Shown here one piece after another: positions 17,461 to 25,410 of a DNA stretch of 64,000 nt. The notes beneath the pieces were generated by a model. That model did no database searches. It was not told the origin of the DNA and saw only the letters and a program-made list of their open reading frames with translations. How positions within the stretch are numbered: the stretch's first letter is position 1; every line of letters begins with the position of its first letter. Origin of the DNA: Martinezella lusitana (GTDB taxonomy: Bacteria > Pseudomonadota > Alphaproteobacteria > Rhizobiales > Rhizobiaceae); contig NZ_FMAF01000010.1 in NCBI RefSeq assembly GCF_900094565.1, forward strand, positions 62,001 to 126,000, written 5' to 3'. The position numbers and the translations under genes are program-made.

Positions 17461-18138
17461 ATGGCAAAATCAGATCAAACGGACGAAATAGCCCACGAAT
17501 ACGCGTCACCCGCCTGCATGCTGCAGGAAGTCGACCCGGCTTATAGCGGTATCTCGTCCAGCGAGGACCGGGTCCCGGATATTTTCGCATGGCGAAAGGT
17601 GCAACGGCAAAGGCTGATCGACGAGCGAAAGGCCTTGTCGCTCGCACAACGCAAAGACTATGCGCGCTTAATCGCGGCCTATCTCGATCAGATCGTCACG
17701 GATGTCGCTGGCAAGCATGTCAGCCTGTTCTGGCCATTCCTGGGAGAGCCGGATCTTCGAGGATGGATGGCGGCCTTGACGGCCCGCGGCGCGGATTGCC
17801 TGCTGCCTGTGGTCATCGCCAAAGCAAAGCCCCTGCTCTTCCGATCATGGAAAATGGATGAGCGGCTTGAACGCGGGGTATGGAACATCCCGGTGCCGGC
17901 AGAAGGCAAAGAAGCCGTTCCAGACGTCGTCATAGCACCGCTCGTCGGCTTCGATGCACGCTCATTCCGGCTTGGTTACGGAGGTGGATTTTTCGATAGA
18001 ACCCTCGCCGCCCTCGACCGCAAGCCTCTGATCATCGGCGTCGGCTTTGAATCGCAAAGAATCGAAACCATTCACCCCCTTGCTCACGATATTCCGATGG
18101 ATGTGATCATCACCCAGGTCGGAGCGTACTGTCGATGA
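17461..18138 (+). CDS. 5-formyltetrahydrofolate cyclo-ligase family protein
   Basis: About 225 residues from the ATG at 17461, which has AAGGAG just upstream; the open frame extends earlier without family similarity. The enzyme family converts 5-formyl-THF to 5,10-methenyl-THF with ATP. Visible features are the basic N-terminal WRKVQRQRLIDERKALS, the substrate loop SLFWPFLGEPDLR, and the phosphate-binding GYGGGFFDRTLA. The PIPMDVIITQ-like end (DIPMDVIITQVG) is normal. A roughly 40-residue acidic N-terminal extension precedes the usual start of the fold. Many alphaproteobacteria carry a second, longer copy like this, whose role may differ from the housekeeping enzyme. Confidence 0.87.
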   Translation: MAKSDQTDEIAHEYASPACMLQEVDPAYSGISSSEDRVPDIFAWRKVQRQRLIDERKALSLAQRKDYARLIAAYLDQIVTDVAGKHVSLFWPFLGEPDLRGWMAALTARGADCLLPVVIAKAKPLLFRSWKMDERLERGVWNIPVPAEGKEAVPDVVIAPLVGFDARSFRLGYGGGFFDRTLAALDRKPLIIGVGFESQRIETIHPLAHDIPMDVIITQVGAYCR

Positions 18139-18175
18139 ACTCCTGCGCAATACCTTTTCCACAAGGGCTCTATTC

Positions 18176-18481
18176 ATGCCGGCCAATCTGGTAAACGAGC
18201 TGTTGCTGGTTCTCTCAATCGCTTGGAGCTGGAATGCCTTTATTCGGGTCTTCGACCCGAAGGCTCAAACACGACTACTACTATCGTTCAAGACGAGCGT
18301 TGCATCCAGTGTAGCCGTCGCGGCAACTGGTTTCGGCTTCCTTTACTATGGTCCAATAAGCGGTAGGGTCGTTTTTGGCTTCGGCATTGGTCTCTCATGC
18401 CTTTGGTCTTCAAAGGCAACCGATCCGGCACCAGTCATGCTGTCGTCAATTTCCATGCTGTTGTTTCTCGCAAGGGTTTAA
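18176..18481 (+). CDS. Small membrane protein, tandem pair member 1
   Basis: A 101-residue protein with three or four hydrophobic segments and no recognised family. It begins with LVNELLLVLSIAWSWNAFIR, followed by a short charged loop (FDPKAQTR) and more hydrophobic sequence. The next gene on the same strand has the same length and the same N-terminal plan (LLLSVALGLSWNRFLLTFSG), suggesting an old tandem duplication. It begins 37 bases after the cyclo-ligase gene, so co-transcription is possible. Function is unknown. Confidence 0.55.
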   Translation: MPANLVNELLLVLSIAWSWNAFIRVFDPKAQTRLLLSFKTSVASSVAVAATGFGFLYYGPISGRVVFGFGIGLSCLWSSKATDPAPVMLSSISMLLFLARV

Positions 18482-18639
18482 GTCATAGGCTTTCGCGAGA
18501 GTGCGAAGCAGAGCGGCAATCGCTCTTAAAATAGGCAATGGCCACCGCCGGCCGCCCGTTTATCTCTTGGGACGTGGTCTTTCTGCTTTGGCATATGAAT
18601 TGCGTCTTCATCGGAAGGCCGCCTGAAGAGACCATATTC

Positions 18640-18948
18640 ATGTTGCAAATTTTGCCTTCATTGCTTTTGAGCGTCGCGCTTGGCTTGAGCTGGAATAGGT
18701 TTCTGCTCACGTTTTCCGGCCGGAACGACATCCTTCAAAACGAGATGCCGATGACGATGGTGGCCGCAGCCGTCAGCCTGTCCGCGCTTGGCCTCTCCAT
18801 TGCCGACCAGGGATTATTGCTGGGAGCCGCAATTGTCCTACTTGGCTTGGGGCTTGCGGGCATCAGCAAAAGCTTTTCCAGTCCCATTGTCGGACTATCG
18901 ATCCTCAGTCTTGCCACCTATCTGCAGTTGACACCGCATACCCACTAA
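18640..18948 (+). CDS. Small membrane protein, tandem pair member 2
   Basis: About 102 residues from the ATG at 18640 (MLQILPSLLLSVALGLSWNR). The frame is open from 18538, but the extra 34 residues have no counterpart in the neighbour. It has three or four membrane segments, with a charged loop (FSGRNDILQNEM) at the same place as in the protein at 18176. I do not recognise a family. The ribosome binding site is weak, and codon use is consistent with the neighbourhood. Confidence 0.5.
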   Translation: MLQILPSLLLSVALGLSWNRFLLTFSGRNDILQNEMPMTMVAAAVSLSALGLSIADQGLLLGAAIVLLGLGLAGISKSFSSPIVGLSILSLATYLQLTPHTH

Positions 18949-19155
18949 CCCCCCTGACGTTCGAGAGCCGCGCAAAAAGCACGCCTTGGATGAAAACGAG
19001 ACCGCTAGCCTCTCCACCAAGTGCAACGTAGTCCGGCTTTCGCCAGCCGTGCCGTACATCAAATGAACGTTTCCACTACGGTAGTCTCTCGCGCCAAAAG
19101 CCGCTATCAAACTGACCAGCACAGCGAAGCTGATGGATAAGAAAATTGCGGCACC

Positions 19156-20454
19156 CTAGAGAAATGCGGTGACCGCCATACCAATCACTGCAGCGAGCAT
19201 GGCGAGGCACGAAGCCCAACCAAATTTTTTCAAAACGCCTTTGACAACAAACTGCTTCATGACTTTTGGATTGGAGGCGATCAGCATCAGGATCACCATG
19301 ACGGGGACGGCGACCACACCGTTGATCACCGCACTCCAGAACAGGGCCTTCATCGGCGAGATCGGCGTGAAGTTCAACAGCAGCCCAACCACGGTCGCCA
19401 GCCCGATGGTCGTGTAGAAGGCCTTCGCCTCGCTCGGCTCCCGTGACAGCCCCACTTTCCAGCGCGCCGCCTCGCCGACAGCATATGCCGCCGAACCGGC
19501 GAGAACCGGCACGGCCAACAGCCCTGTTCCAATAATGCCTGTTGCGAAGATAATCTTGGCGAATTGCCCGGCTAGCGGCTCGATGGCTTTCGCGGCATCG
19601 ACGGAACTCTCGATGTTGGTCGTACCCGCCTTGTTGAGCGTGGCGGCGGTCGTCGTGATGATAGCGAGCGCGACGACATTGGATGCGGCCATGCCGATCA
19701 ACGTATCCAGAGTAATTCGTGTATTCGCTTTCTTGGCCTCCTGCGGGTGCTCGATCAGCGCCTCCTCACGGGACTTTTCCTTCAGATCCTCCGCTTCCTG
19801 AGAGGCCTGCCAGAAAAAGAGATAAGGACTGATGGTCGTCCCGAAGATGGCGACGATCATCGACCAATAACTCGGATCCATCTTGAATGTCGGCAATACG
19901 AGCCCGCGTGCGAAGCTCGACCAATCCACATGCACGACAAACAGCGTTGCGATGTAGGAAAGCAATGCCAGACTCAACCACTTCAAGACAGCGACATAGC
20001 GCTTGTATTTGAGAAAGACCTGCAGAAGGATACATATGATGCCGAAAGCGGCGACATAGAGGAGCGCGTAGCCATTGATAAGCAAATGCGCCGCATCTCC
20101 CATTGCGCCAAGATCTGCGCCGAGATTGATGATATTGGCGATCAGAAGGGGAACTGTTACGGCGACGCCGACCCAGCCCGGATAGCATTTCGCCATGCTG
20201 CCTGCCAGCCCGCGACCCGTGGTCCTTCCGATGCGCGCGCTGATCATCTGTATGGCCACCATCAGCGGATACGTGAATATCAAGGTCCAGCTGGCCGCAT
20301 AGCCGAACTGTGCTCCGGCCTGCGAATAGGTCGCTATCCCGCTCGGGTCATCGTCCGACGCACCGGTGACCAACCCGGGGCCGAGGATTTCCAAGATTCG
20401 TGGTTTTGAAGATTCGACAAGAACACTCCTGTCGTCCAAATCGTAGTCGCTCAT
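19156..20454 (-). CDS. Nramp-related divalent metal transporter with unusual motifs
   Basis: A 432-residue, 11-helix transporter from the ATG at 20454 (GGGAGA upstream); the frame opens 29 codons earlier without similarity. It follows the Nramp/LeuT fold: LEILGPGLVTGASDDDPSGI in helix 1, then QMISARIGRTTGRGLA, and in helix 6 FGTTISPYLFFWQASQEAED. Canonical Nramp proteins have DPGN in helix 1 and MPH in helix 6, which with an Ala/Met motif coordinate Mn or Fe. Here these are DPSG and SPY, so the metal site is altered, as in Nramp-related carriers with other substrates (for example Mg). Substrate and proton coupling are therefore uncertain. No metal-riboswitch or MntR-like operator was recognised. 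Confidence 0.83.
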   Translation of the reverse strand: MSDYDLDDRSVLVESSKPRILEILGPGLVTGASDDDPSGIATYSQAGAQFGYAASWTLIFTYPLMVAIQMISARIGRTTGRGLAGSMAKCYPGWVGVAVTVPLLIANIINLGADLGAMGDAAHLLINGYALLYVAAFGIICILLQVFLKYKRYVAVLKWLSLALLSYIATLFVVHVDWSSFARGLVLPTFKMDPSYWSMIVAIFGTTISPYLFFWQASQEAEDLKEKSREEALIEHPQEAKKANTRITLDTLIGMAASNVVALAIITTTAATLNKAGTTNIESSVDAAKAIEPLAGQFAKIIFATGIIGTGLLAVPVLAGSAAYAVGEAARWKVGLSREPSEAKAFYTTIGLATVVGLLLNFTPISPMKALFWSAVINGVVAVPVMVILMLIASNPKVMKQFVVKGVLKKFGWASCLAMLAAVIGMAVTAFL

Positions 20455-20715
20455 GGAGTCTCCCAGCAAACGCCGACACGGCGCGCTTGCGCCGGCCACA
20501 GTTCTAATGAATCGCGCTTGCCGCCTGTTTGTTCCAAACAAGAAGGAGACGAAAAACGATATGAGCTCAAGACCTTGGTTCCTGTGGTCGCTCCGTCCCT
20601 GCGTTCGCGTTCACACTATTAATCCTCGGAAGAACGTTCGGCTCGCGTCTCAATTTGCGTGTTCGAGAGGAGGCGGATCATCAGATAGCCCGCCTTCAGA
20701 AAAGAAGAAACTTCA

Positions 20716-20905
20716 ATGGCCGACAATGAACACAAGAACGAGGGCAAGTGCCGCAAGCGCGCTCACAGAATCTAGGAAGAAGGGCTGGCGGCCCGACGGT
20801 TGTCGTCTCGAACATTGGCAATGAGCGGAGGAGGAGCGCGAGCGCGAGGCCAATCCTCCAGCAATCCAAGACGGCAATGGCTCAGGGCGACCGAGCCTTT
20901 TCTGA
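20716..20905 (+). pseudogene. Second DUF2934 gene, broken by stops and a frameshift
   Basis: The frame starts ATG at 20716 (ADNEHKNEGKCRKRAHRI), hits TAG at 20773-20775 where the family has Trp, continues EEG, and then needs a one-base shift to give WRPDGCRLEHWQ. A TGA (20822-20824) follows, then AEEERERE. Together this reads as the DUF2934 motif (RAxxIWEEEGRPDGxxLEHW.xAExE). Two stops and one extra base mean it is not functional as read. It is the second DUF2934 remnant in the window. Confidence 0.6.
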
Positions 20906-20942
20906 AAACGGGCCGCTTGAATATTCCTCGAGATGGGTGCCG

Positions 20943-21206
20943 CTATTGACCTCTAGCCTTCGGCATTTCTACGGCAACGTACGAAATCGTCATGGTCAAT
21001 GCCAACTGCACCACCGGGATCCTGTCCGGCCCAGCGATTTCAACGACGAGCCGTTCCCCGTCTTTTCTTGGAATTCCGTCCGCAGCCATTTCCGCGAGTA
21101 TCTTCTTTGCCTCATCAACAGCGGCCAGCAGATCTGGAAAGTCCAGACCATTCTCGTCCTCCCAGGCGCTTTCGCTGTCTCGCGTCAAAAAGTAAAATAC
21201 CGTCAT
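20943..21206 (-). CDS. DUF6894 family protein
   Basis: An 87-residue protein from the ATG at 21206 (TVFYFLTRDSESAWEDENGL, then DFPDLLAAVDEAKKILAEMA). It has the DUF6894 layout: an N-terminal beta strand with YFLTRD, an acidic turn, the FPD motif and a long helix, then a beta-rich end (RLVVEIAGPDRIPVVQLALT). Function is unknown; small proteins of this family are very common in rhizobia and often lie in stress-related clusters. The frame is open 17 codons upstream of the chosen start. Confidence 0.75.
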   Translation of the reverse strand: MTVFYFLTRDSESAWEDENGLDFPDLLAAVDEAKKILAEMAADGIPRKDGERLVVEIAGPDRIPVVQLALTMTISYVAVEMPKARGQ

Positions 21207-21554
21207 TTCCTGATCCAAAGAGGTGTGGCAGCAACGCACGCAAACAATATGAGGCATTGCATCTTTACGTCCAAGTTGCTTAACCCACTCGATAAGTGTG
21301 CCATAGCGGGCGATCTCCTAAGGCTCGATGGCTTGCGCTGACGAGAAATGACCGGCATCGAGCGGGGTATCTTCCATCATCTAGTCGGCTTCGACGATGA
21401 TCCGCTGGATCGCTTCGCATTTGTTGCTGCCTGCCGCCTTTCCAAGGAGCTCGAAGTCTCGCTCCAGACGTTGAACGTGACCTTAGGTTTGATCCCGATG
21501 ATGAAGAAGGCCGTCCTTGCCTTCTTTCCCCTGAGCGGCACGGGCCATCTTGGA

Positions 21555-21582
21555 GAAGAAGCCCGCCGATGCGGGCTTCTTC
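21555..21582 (-). terminator. Intrinsic terminator of the 58-residue GGSHEQH gene
   Basis: A perfect 12-base-pair stem (GAAGAAGCCCGC / GCGGGCTTCTTC) with a four-base loop, nine bases after the TAA of the small minus-strand gene. The 3' side is pyrimidine-rich (CTTCTTCTCC). It confirms that the gene ends here. Confidence 0.8.
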
Positions 21583-21590
21583 CGAATTCC

Positions 21591-21767
21591 TTAAGAATTC
21601 TTATGGCTCTGTTGCCCAGCCTTCACATGCTGTTCATGAGAGCCGCCGCGTTCGCCGCCGGACTGCTGGTCCTTTTGCGACGAAGCCTGTTTCGTATCGG
21701 TATTCTTGTGGCTCTGTTCGCCCGCCTTGACGTGCTGTTCGTGGGAGCCGCCTCTATTATTGGTCAT
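21591..21767 (-). CDS. 58-residue repeat protein (GGSHEQHVKAG), stress-type
   Basis: A tiny hydrophilic protein missed by length filters. The ATG at 21767 follows AGAGGAGAAAC. Two copies of GGSHEQHVKAG-x-QSHKN (residues about 6-22 and 41-57) are joined by a Q/S/K-rich linker, and the whole chain is predicted to be disordered. It resembles the KGG-type stress-induced peptides only in being Gly-rich, polar and repetitive. It has a perfect terminator (21555-21582) and an EcfG-like promoter (21820-21844), and a GCGAGAC/GTCTCGC stem in the 5' leader. These make it a convincing gene. The likely role is osmotic, desiccation or stationary-phase protection, by inference. Confidence 0.8.
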   Translation of the reverse strand: MTNNRGGSHEQHVKAGEQSHKNTDTKQASSQKDQQSGGERGGSHEQHVKAGQQSHKNS

Positions 21768-21819
21768 GGTGTTTCTCCTCTAGCTTAGTTGCGAGACCTC
21801 TTTTAGTCTCGCCCTGACC

Positions 21820-21844
21820 AACAGCCGGACGACGATTTGGTTCC
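21820..21844 (-). promoter_or_regulatory. EcfG-type promoter of the 58-residue gene
   Basis: Minus strand: GGAAC (21844-21840), 16 bases, TGTT (21823-21820). The -35 element is exact and the -10 differs in its first base from CGTT. The start codon is 52 bases downstream, and the intervening leader contains an inverted repeat at 21791-21812. Confidence 0.55.
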
Positions 21845-21880
21845 CCTTATCTCCACAATAATCGAATGACGGACGGATGG

Positions 21881-22840
21881 TTATGGAATGAGGGCTAACC
21901 TACCGAATACATCTCCCGTCTCCATCTTGCGATGTGCAGGAATGACCTGGTCCAAGGCGAATACCTCGGCCACGACAGCTTTCAGTTCTTTCCGACTTGC
22001 CGCAGCGAATAACTCCGCCACAACTGCACGTCGAGCTGCCGGCTCAACCGTATGTGCGCTAAAGGTGGCAAATGAAAGTGATTTCTGGAAAGCTGCATAC
22101 ATCCCCGCAGCAAAATCCGCTGGAGGAAAACCGGCGATGGCACCAACTGCCACCATGCGACCGTTGGAATTGAGCCGGCTAAAGTAGGATGCGAGTTCCG
22201 GCCCGCCAACGATGTCTATGATCACGTCATACCCCGATGGCGAGCCCCGGCCATCGCCAGTTCGATCAAGGACGATGCTGGCTCCAAGTTTGCGCAGGCA
22301 GTCGCCCCGTTCGGGCGAAGAGGCGGTGACGGCAATGATACCGGCGCCAGCGCGAACAGCGAGTTGGACCGCCATGACGCCAATGCCTCCAGCTGCTCCA
22401 CGCACAAGTAACGACTCTCCTGGAACGAAATGGGCGTGACGAATGGCAAAGTGTGCCACGATCCCAGAGCTTCCGAGCGTTACCGAATCCACTGGCGACA
22501 GATTAGACGGCAGTATGACAATGTCCTCGACTGGCATCCTCACCTTCTCTGCGTAGCCACCACCAGACCCGGTGAATGCCCACACGCGCTTTCCTATCCA
22601 TGAAACATCAACGCCAACGCCGGCCGCAGATATTTTTCCTGCCACCTCGCTCCCCGGAATAAATCCTTCCCTGAATCCGAAGGCGGCCAGCGCACCGCTA
22701 CGAATCATTTTATCGACTGAGCCAACGCCGACAGCCTCCACGGCGATCACGACCTGTCCTTCGGCTGGCATTGGATCAGGACAGCTAATAATCGATAGTC
22801 CTTCAGGACCACCGAAATTTTTGACCACAACTGCTCTCAT
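21881..22840 (-). CDS. NADPH:quinone oxidoreductase / zinc-independent alcohol dehydrogenase family
   Basis: A 319-residue medium-chain dehydrogenase/reductase. It starts RAVVVKNFGGPEGLSIISCP, has the GroES-like N-domain (PGSEVAGKISAAGVGV) and the nucleotide-binding GAAGGIGVMAVQLAVRAGA. It lacks the structural-zinc cysteine cluster, placing it with quinone oxidoreductases (YhdH/QOR-like). It is divergent from an HxlR-family regulator at 22989, the common arrangement for electrophile- or quinone-induced reductases. Substrate is unknown. Confidence 0.88.
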   Translation of the reverse strand: MRAVVVKNFGGPEGLSIISCPDPMPAEGQVVIAVEAVGVGSVDKMIRSGALAAFGFREGFIPGSEVAGKISAAGVGVDVSWIGKRVWAFTGSGGGYAEKVRMPVEDIVILPSNLSPVDSVTLGSSGIVAHFAIRHAHFVPGESLLVRGAAGGIGVMAVQLAVRAGAGIIAVTASSPERGDCLRKLGASIVLDRTGDGRGSPSGYDVIIDIVGGPELASYFSRLNSNGRMVAVGAIAGFPPADFAAGMYAAFQKSLSFATFSAHTVEPAARRAVVAELFAAASRKELKAVVAEVFALDQVIPAHRKMETGDVFGRLALIP

Positions 22841-22988
22841 AGGCTGCCTCCATGTGCGACGAGCGTTAAAAGTCGTCGGATCTCTTGCGGACGAAACGTT
22901 CGTCAGAAACGTAACGTGCTTTACAGAGCCTGCAAGAATGGACAGTTATGTTCATAGGGAACATCGATGACCGCGCTTGGAGCTTCGA

Positions 22989-23396
22989 ATGACGGATAAA
23001 GGGATTGGGTTGAACGAACTTGCCGAACTTGGCCCGCACGGTCAGCAGAGCTGTCTGGCTCACGCGCAAATCCTTCAACGACTGGGCGACAAGTGGACGA
23101 TCTTGGTCGTTGGTGCCTTGGTTGCAGGACCAGTGCGTTTTAACGCACTTCTGCGAGCAATCCACGGCATCTCGCACCGAATGCTCACTCTGACGCTACG
23201 AGGATTGCAGCGCAGCGGCGTGGTTTCCCGCAGGACTTATCCAACGACGCCGCCAAAGGTAGAATATGAGCTAACGCCACTGGGCCACTCACTCGTTGAG
23301 CCGCTGCGCCATATCGTTGTCTGGGCGCAGCACAATGAGCAGCGCATCACCGCTGCGAGAGCGATTTTTGACCATCACGATGGGGCGAATGGGTAG
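22989..23396 (+). CDS. HxlR-family transcriptional regulator
   Basis: A 135-residue winged-helix protein from the ATG at 22989, with GGAG six bases upstream; an ATG four codons earlier is possible. The family core is complete: CLAHAQILQRLGDKWTILVV, GALVAGPVRFNALLRAIHGI, SHRMLTLTLRGLQRSGVVSR and the PKVEYELTPLG wing. The N-terminal Cys, conserved in redox- or aldehyde-sensing members, is present. It is divergent from the quinone oxidoreductase and probably represses it in the absence of a reactive substrate. Confidence 0.9.
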   Translation: MTDKGIGLNELAELGPHGQQSCLAHAQILQRLGDKWTILVVGALVAGPVRFNALLRAIHGISHRMLTLTLRGLQRSGVVSRRTYPTTPPKVEYELTPLGHSLVEPLRHIVVWAQHNEQRITAARAIFDHHDGANG

Positions 23397-23422
23397 CGCG
23401 ATGAGTGTGGCCAGGCAACCAT

Positions 23423-23660
23423 CCCTCCGATATCGGGCTAGTTGACACTGTCAAGACCTTGCCGGCGATGGAAGCGCTTGGTCGTACCGTCGCCGGCGAG
23501 GAGATCTTGAAGAACTCCTTTGCAAACTTCGCGTTCGAGAACTTCGAGATCGCTGCCCATAGGTGATTGCTGAGAATTGTCGAGGCTGACGGATACCGTG
23601 CGGCGAAGCCGGGCTGCAGGCGAATCTCGCCGAGGGCCCGTCAACGTCGAGGCGAATAAG
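23423..23660 (+). pseudogene. Remnant of a YciE/YciF-type ferritin-like (DUF892) gene
   Basis: In one frame the translation reads DTVKTLPAMEALGRTVAGEE, then ILKNSFANFAFENFEIAAHR and a TGA. Further on, in shifted frames, LLRIVEADG and LQANLAEE appear. These match the last two helices of DUF892 ferritin-like proteins. The N-terminal part is missing, and at least one stop and one frameshift are present. The strong terminator at 23710-23742 is probably the original terminator of this gene. DUF892 genes are often stress-induced. Confidence 0.55.
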
Positions 23661-23709
23661 GGATTGTGAAATATACAGTCTGAAGCTGTTTCCCGTTCTT
23701 CTGCCTTTT

Positions 23710-23742
23710 AGCGATCGGCGCTCGTCGCCAATCGCTTTTTTT
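23710..23742 (+). terminator. Intrinsic terminator after the DUF892 remnant
   Basis: AGCGAT-C-GGCG, loop CTCGT, CGCC-A-ATCGCT, followed by seven T: a ten-pair stem with one C/A mismatch and a classical T-run on the plus strand. Confidence 0.8.
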
Positions 23743-24088
23743 ACCATATCCGCAGCCCGCCGCATTAAAATGCGGGGAATTGTATTATTAATTAATGCCA
23801 CGCGCAGATATATGTGTAACCTTAGATGAGCAGGTCGGGGTCAGGCTGAATTCAATCGTACGTTGAATTGAGCCTAGCGTTAGCCCTGCAGAGTTCGTCC
23901 GGGCGGAGCGGTGCAGAATGAACCAGGCAATTGAGGTTCGAGAGCGGGCCAATCAACATATGGTCGGTTTAAATCCTCAAAATGCAAGTCCGCGAAAAGT
24001 GGTTATGCCGGTTAGGCTGCTCATTCGAGTGCATTGCGGCGGAAATTTTGAGTGATATTCATCCTTATTGGTTGATACGTTATCCAAC

Positions 24089-24469
24089 ATGCATCTGCCT
24101 CGTTCCTATGCGAGTCGCATGAAGCAGCCTCCATTGGTCAAGGGAGGCCTCTCTGCGAGAAGCGCTCAACGCGTGCAAGAGCATCTCCAGCGAAATTTTT
24201 CGCAAAAGATACTTGTTGCGGAGCTCGCGGCGGTCGCCGGCATTTCGCCGAACCATTTCATCGTGCGGTTTGCCAAGACGTTTGCCATGCCGCCGCATCG
24301 GTATGTCATTAATCTGCGCCTGGATTTTGCGGAAAAGCTGCTTGTCGAAGGCCGACTTCCGCTTTCCGAAATCGCCTATTTGGCGGGTTTTTCCGATCAA
24401 AGCCACCTGGCAACCACCATGAAGCGCTATCGGGGAAAAACGCCGACGGAACTTCGGTTCATACGTTAA
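24089..24469 (+). CDS. AraC-type DNA-binding protein, short form
   Basis: About 126 residues from the ATG at 24089, containing almost only the AraC/XylS two-helix-turn-helix domain: RVQEHLQRNFSQKILVAELA, AVAGISPNHFIVRFAKTFAM and LSEIAYLAGFSDQSHLATTM, ending KRYRGKTPTELR. There is no N-terminal ligand domain, and upstream sequence shows no continuation, so it is either a natural stand-alone domain or the surviving end of a longer gene. The segment 23750-24060 upstream is AT-richer and has no gene. Confidence 0.85.
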   Translation: MHLPRSYASRMKQPPLVKGGLSARSAQRVQEHLQRNFSQKILVAELAAVAGISPNHFIVRFAKTFAMPPHRYVINLRLDFAEKLLVEGRLPLSEIAYLAGFSDQSHLATTMKRYRGKTPTELRFIR

Positions 24470-24648
24470 AGGACGCGAATGCAAGCCGCAGAGCCTGATC
24501 ACTCCTGCAGACATCGCGTGTTGCTATTGACGACCATCCTGCCGGATAGGGCATCACTAACAAACATATAGTCTTCTCAATGACGTAATGCCCTATGATC
24601 GAACGGCCGCGCCATCGTTTCGGCGCAGGTGTCAGAAGAACGGTCACC

Positions 24649-24673
24649 GGAACCCTATTGTGCTGTCAACGTT
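24649..24673 (+). promoter_or_regulatory. EcfG-type general-stress promoter
   Basis: GGAAC (24649-24653), exactly 16 bases, CGTT (24670-24673): a perfect match to the EcfG consensus. It points toward the gene at 24834, about 160 bases downstream. The rest of 24470-24833 holds no convincing gene, although a 35-codon frame from 24695 cannot be excluded. Confidence 0.65.
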
Positions 24674-24833
24674 TAGCCTCTGCAAGCGTGAGGGATGGCC
24701 GCGGTGAGCGCTCATTTACTTGCGACGTGCGCGGGTCCTGCTTCCCTCAAGAGAGCCGCCGACGGGAGCCGGAACGGTTGCTCGTCCCAGGCCAAGTAAT
24801 GGACGACCGGAAAGGCAAGTTGAGGAATTCTCG

Positions 24834-25096
24834 ATGCATCTGACGAACACGAAAGCTACACACGGATAGACTTCTGGAAGGTCGATTTCATCGGCGACCA
24901 GGGAGAGCGGGTCACCGTTATTGTACCAGAAGGCGAAGCTTCCCAAGAAGATAGCGCCATCAACCGGGCGAAAGCGATGATGGTCGAATTAACGGCGTTC
25001 GGAACCCGTGGCGGAGCTAAAAGCTTGAACAAATACGACGCCATGAGCAACGGAAACTTCGACAACGGAGGTTTGCCCTCGGATCCGCGACATTAG
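24834..25096 (+). pseudogene. Small protein gene with an apparent one-base loss after the start codon
   Basis: The open frame ending TAG at 25096 encodes ESYTRIDFWKVDFIGDQGER, then VTVIVPEGEASQEDSAINRA and KAMMVELTAFGTRGG. It has no ATG at its 5' end. An ATG at 24834 with GAGGA seven bases upstream lies one base out of frame. One extra base after the ATG would give a continuous 88-codon gene starting M-A-S-D-E-H-E. The defect may be a real mutation or a sequencing error; a rare ATT start is the alternative. The perfect EcfG-type promoter upstream supports the gene. I do not recognise the family. Confidence 0.55.
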
Positions 25097-25170
25097 CGCC
25101 TGTGGTTCCCAAATGGCGTCCCATCGAACCACTATGGGATCGCTCGGCAGCAAGGTGACAGAGACGACTT

Positions 25171-25410
25171 CTAGTGGATAGACGCAGAAGTCGGAGCGTT
25201 GATCCGCGTGGCCCATACCCCGACATAAGTTCCAATTAGCATGGTAGAAAGGTCTTCAACCGTACGGCAACCACCGTCGAAGAGCTTTAGAGCCGCACTT
25301 GTCAAAGTGTTCGACGCTTGCTCGTCCGGTTCGACCGAATAGAATGTGAACCATGCGTTGACGGCCTCGGAAAGCATGCGAAAGTCCGTATCCGATTGCG
25401 GGTTTCTCAT
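25171..25410 (-). CDS. Small hypothetical protein
   Basis: A 79-residue protein from the ATG at 25410, chosen because AGGAGG lies six bases upstream; the frame is open 17 codons further. It is mostly helical and soluble (MLSEAVNAWFTFYSVEPDEQ, then ASNTLTSAALKLFDGG). No family recognised. It is convergent with the stress-type small gene ending at 25096. Confidence 0.6.
   Translation of the reverse strand: MRNPQSDTDFRMLSEAVNAWFTFYSVEPDEQASNTLTSAALKLFDGGCRTVEDLSTMLIGTYVGVWATRINAPTSASIH

Noticed and set aside
21348..21788. A 146-codon plus-strand frame
   Set aside because: It overlaps the 58-residue gene, its terminator and its leader on the other strand, which have much better evidence.
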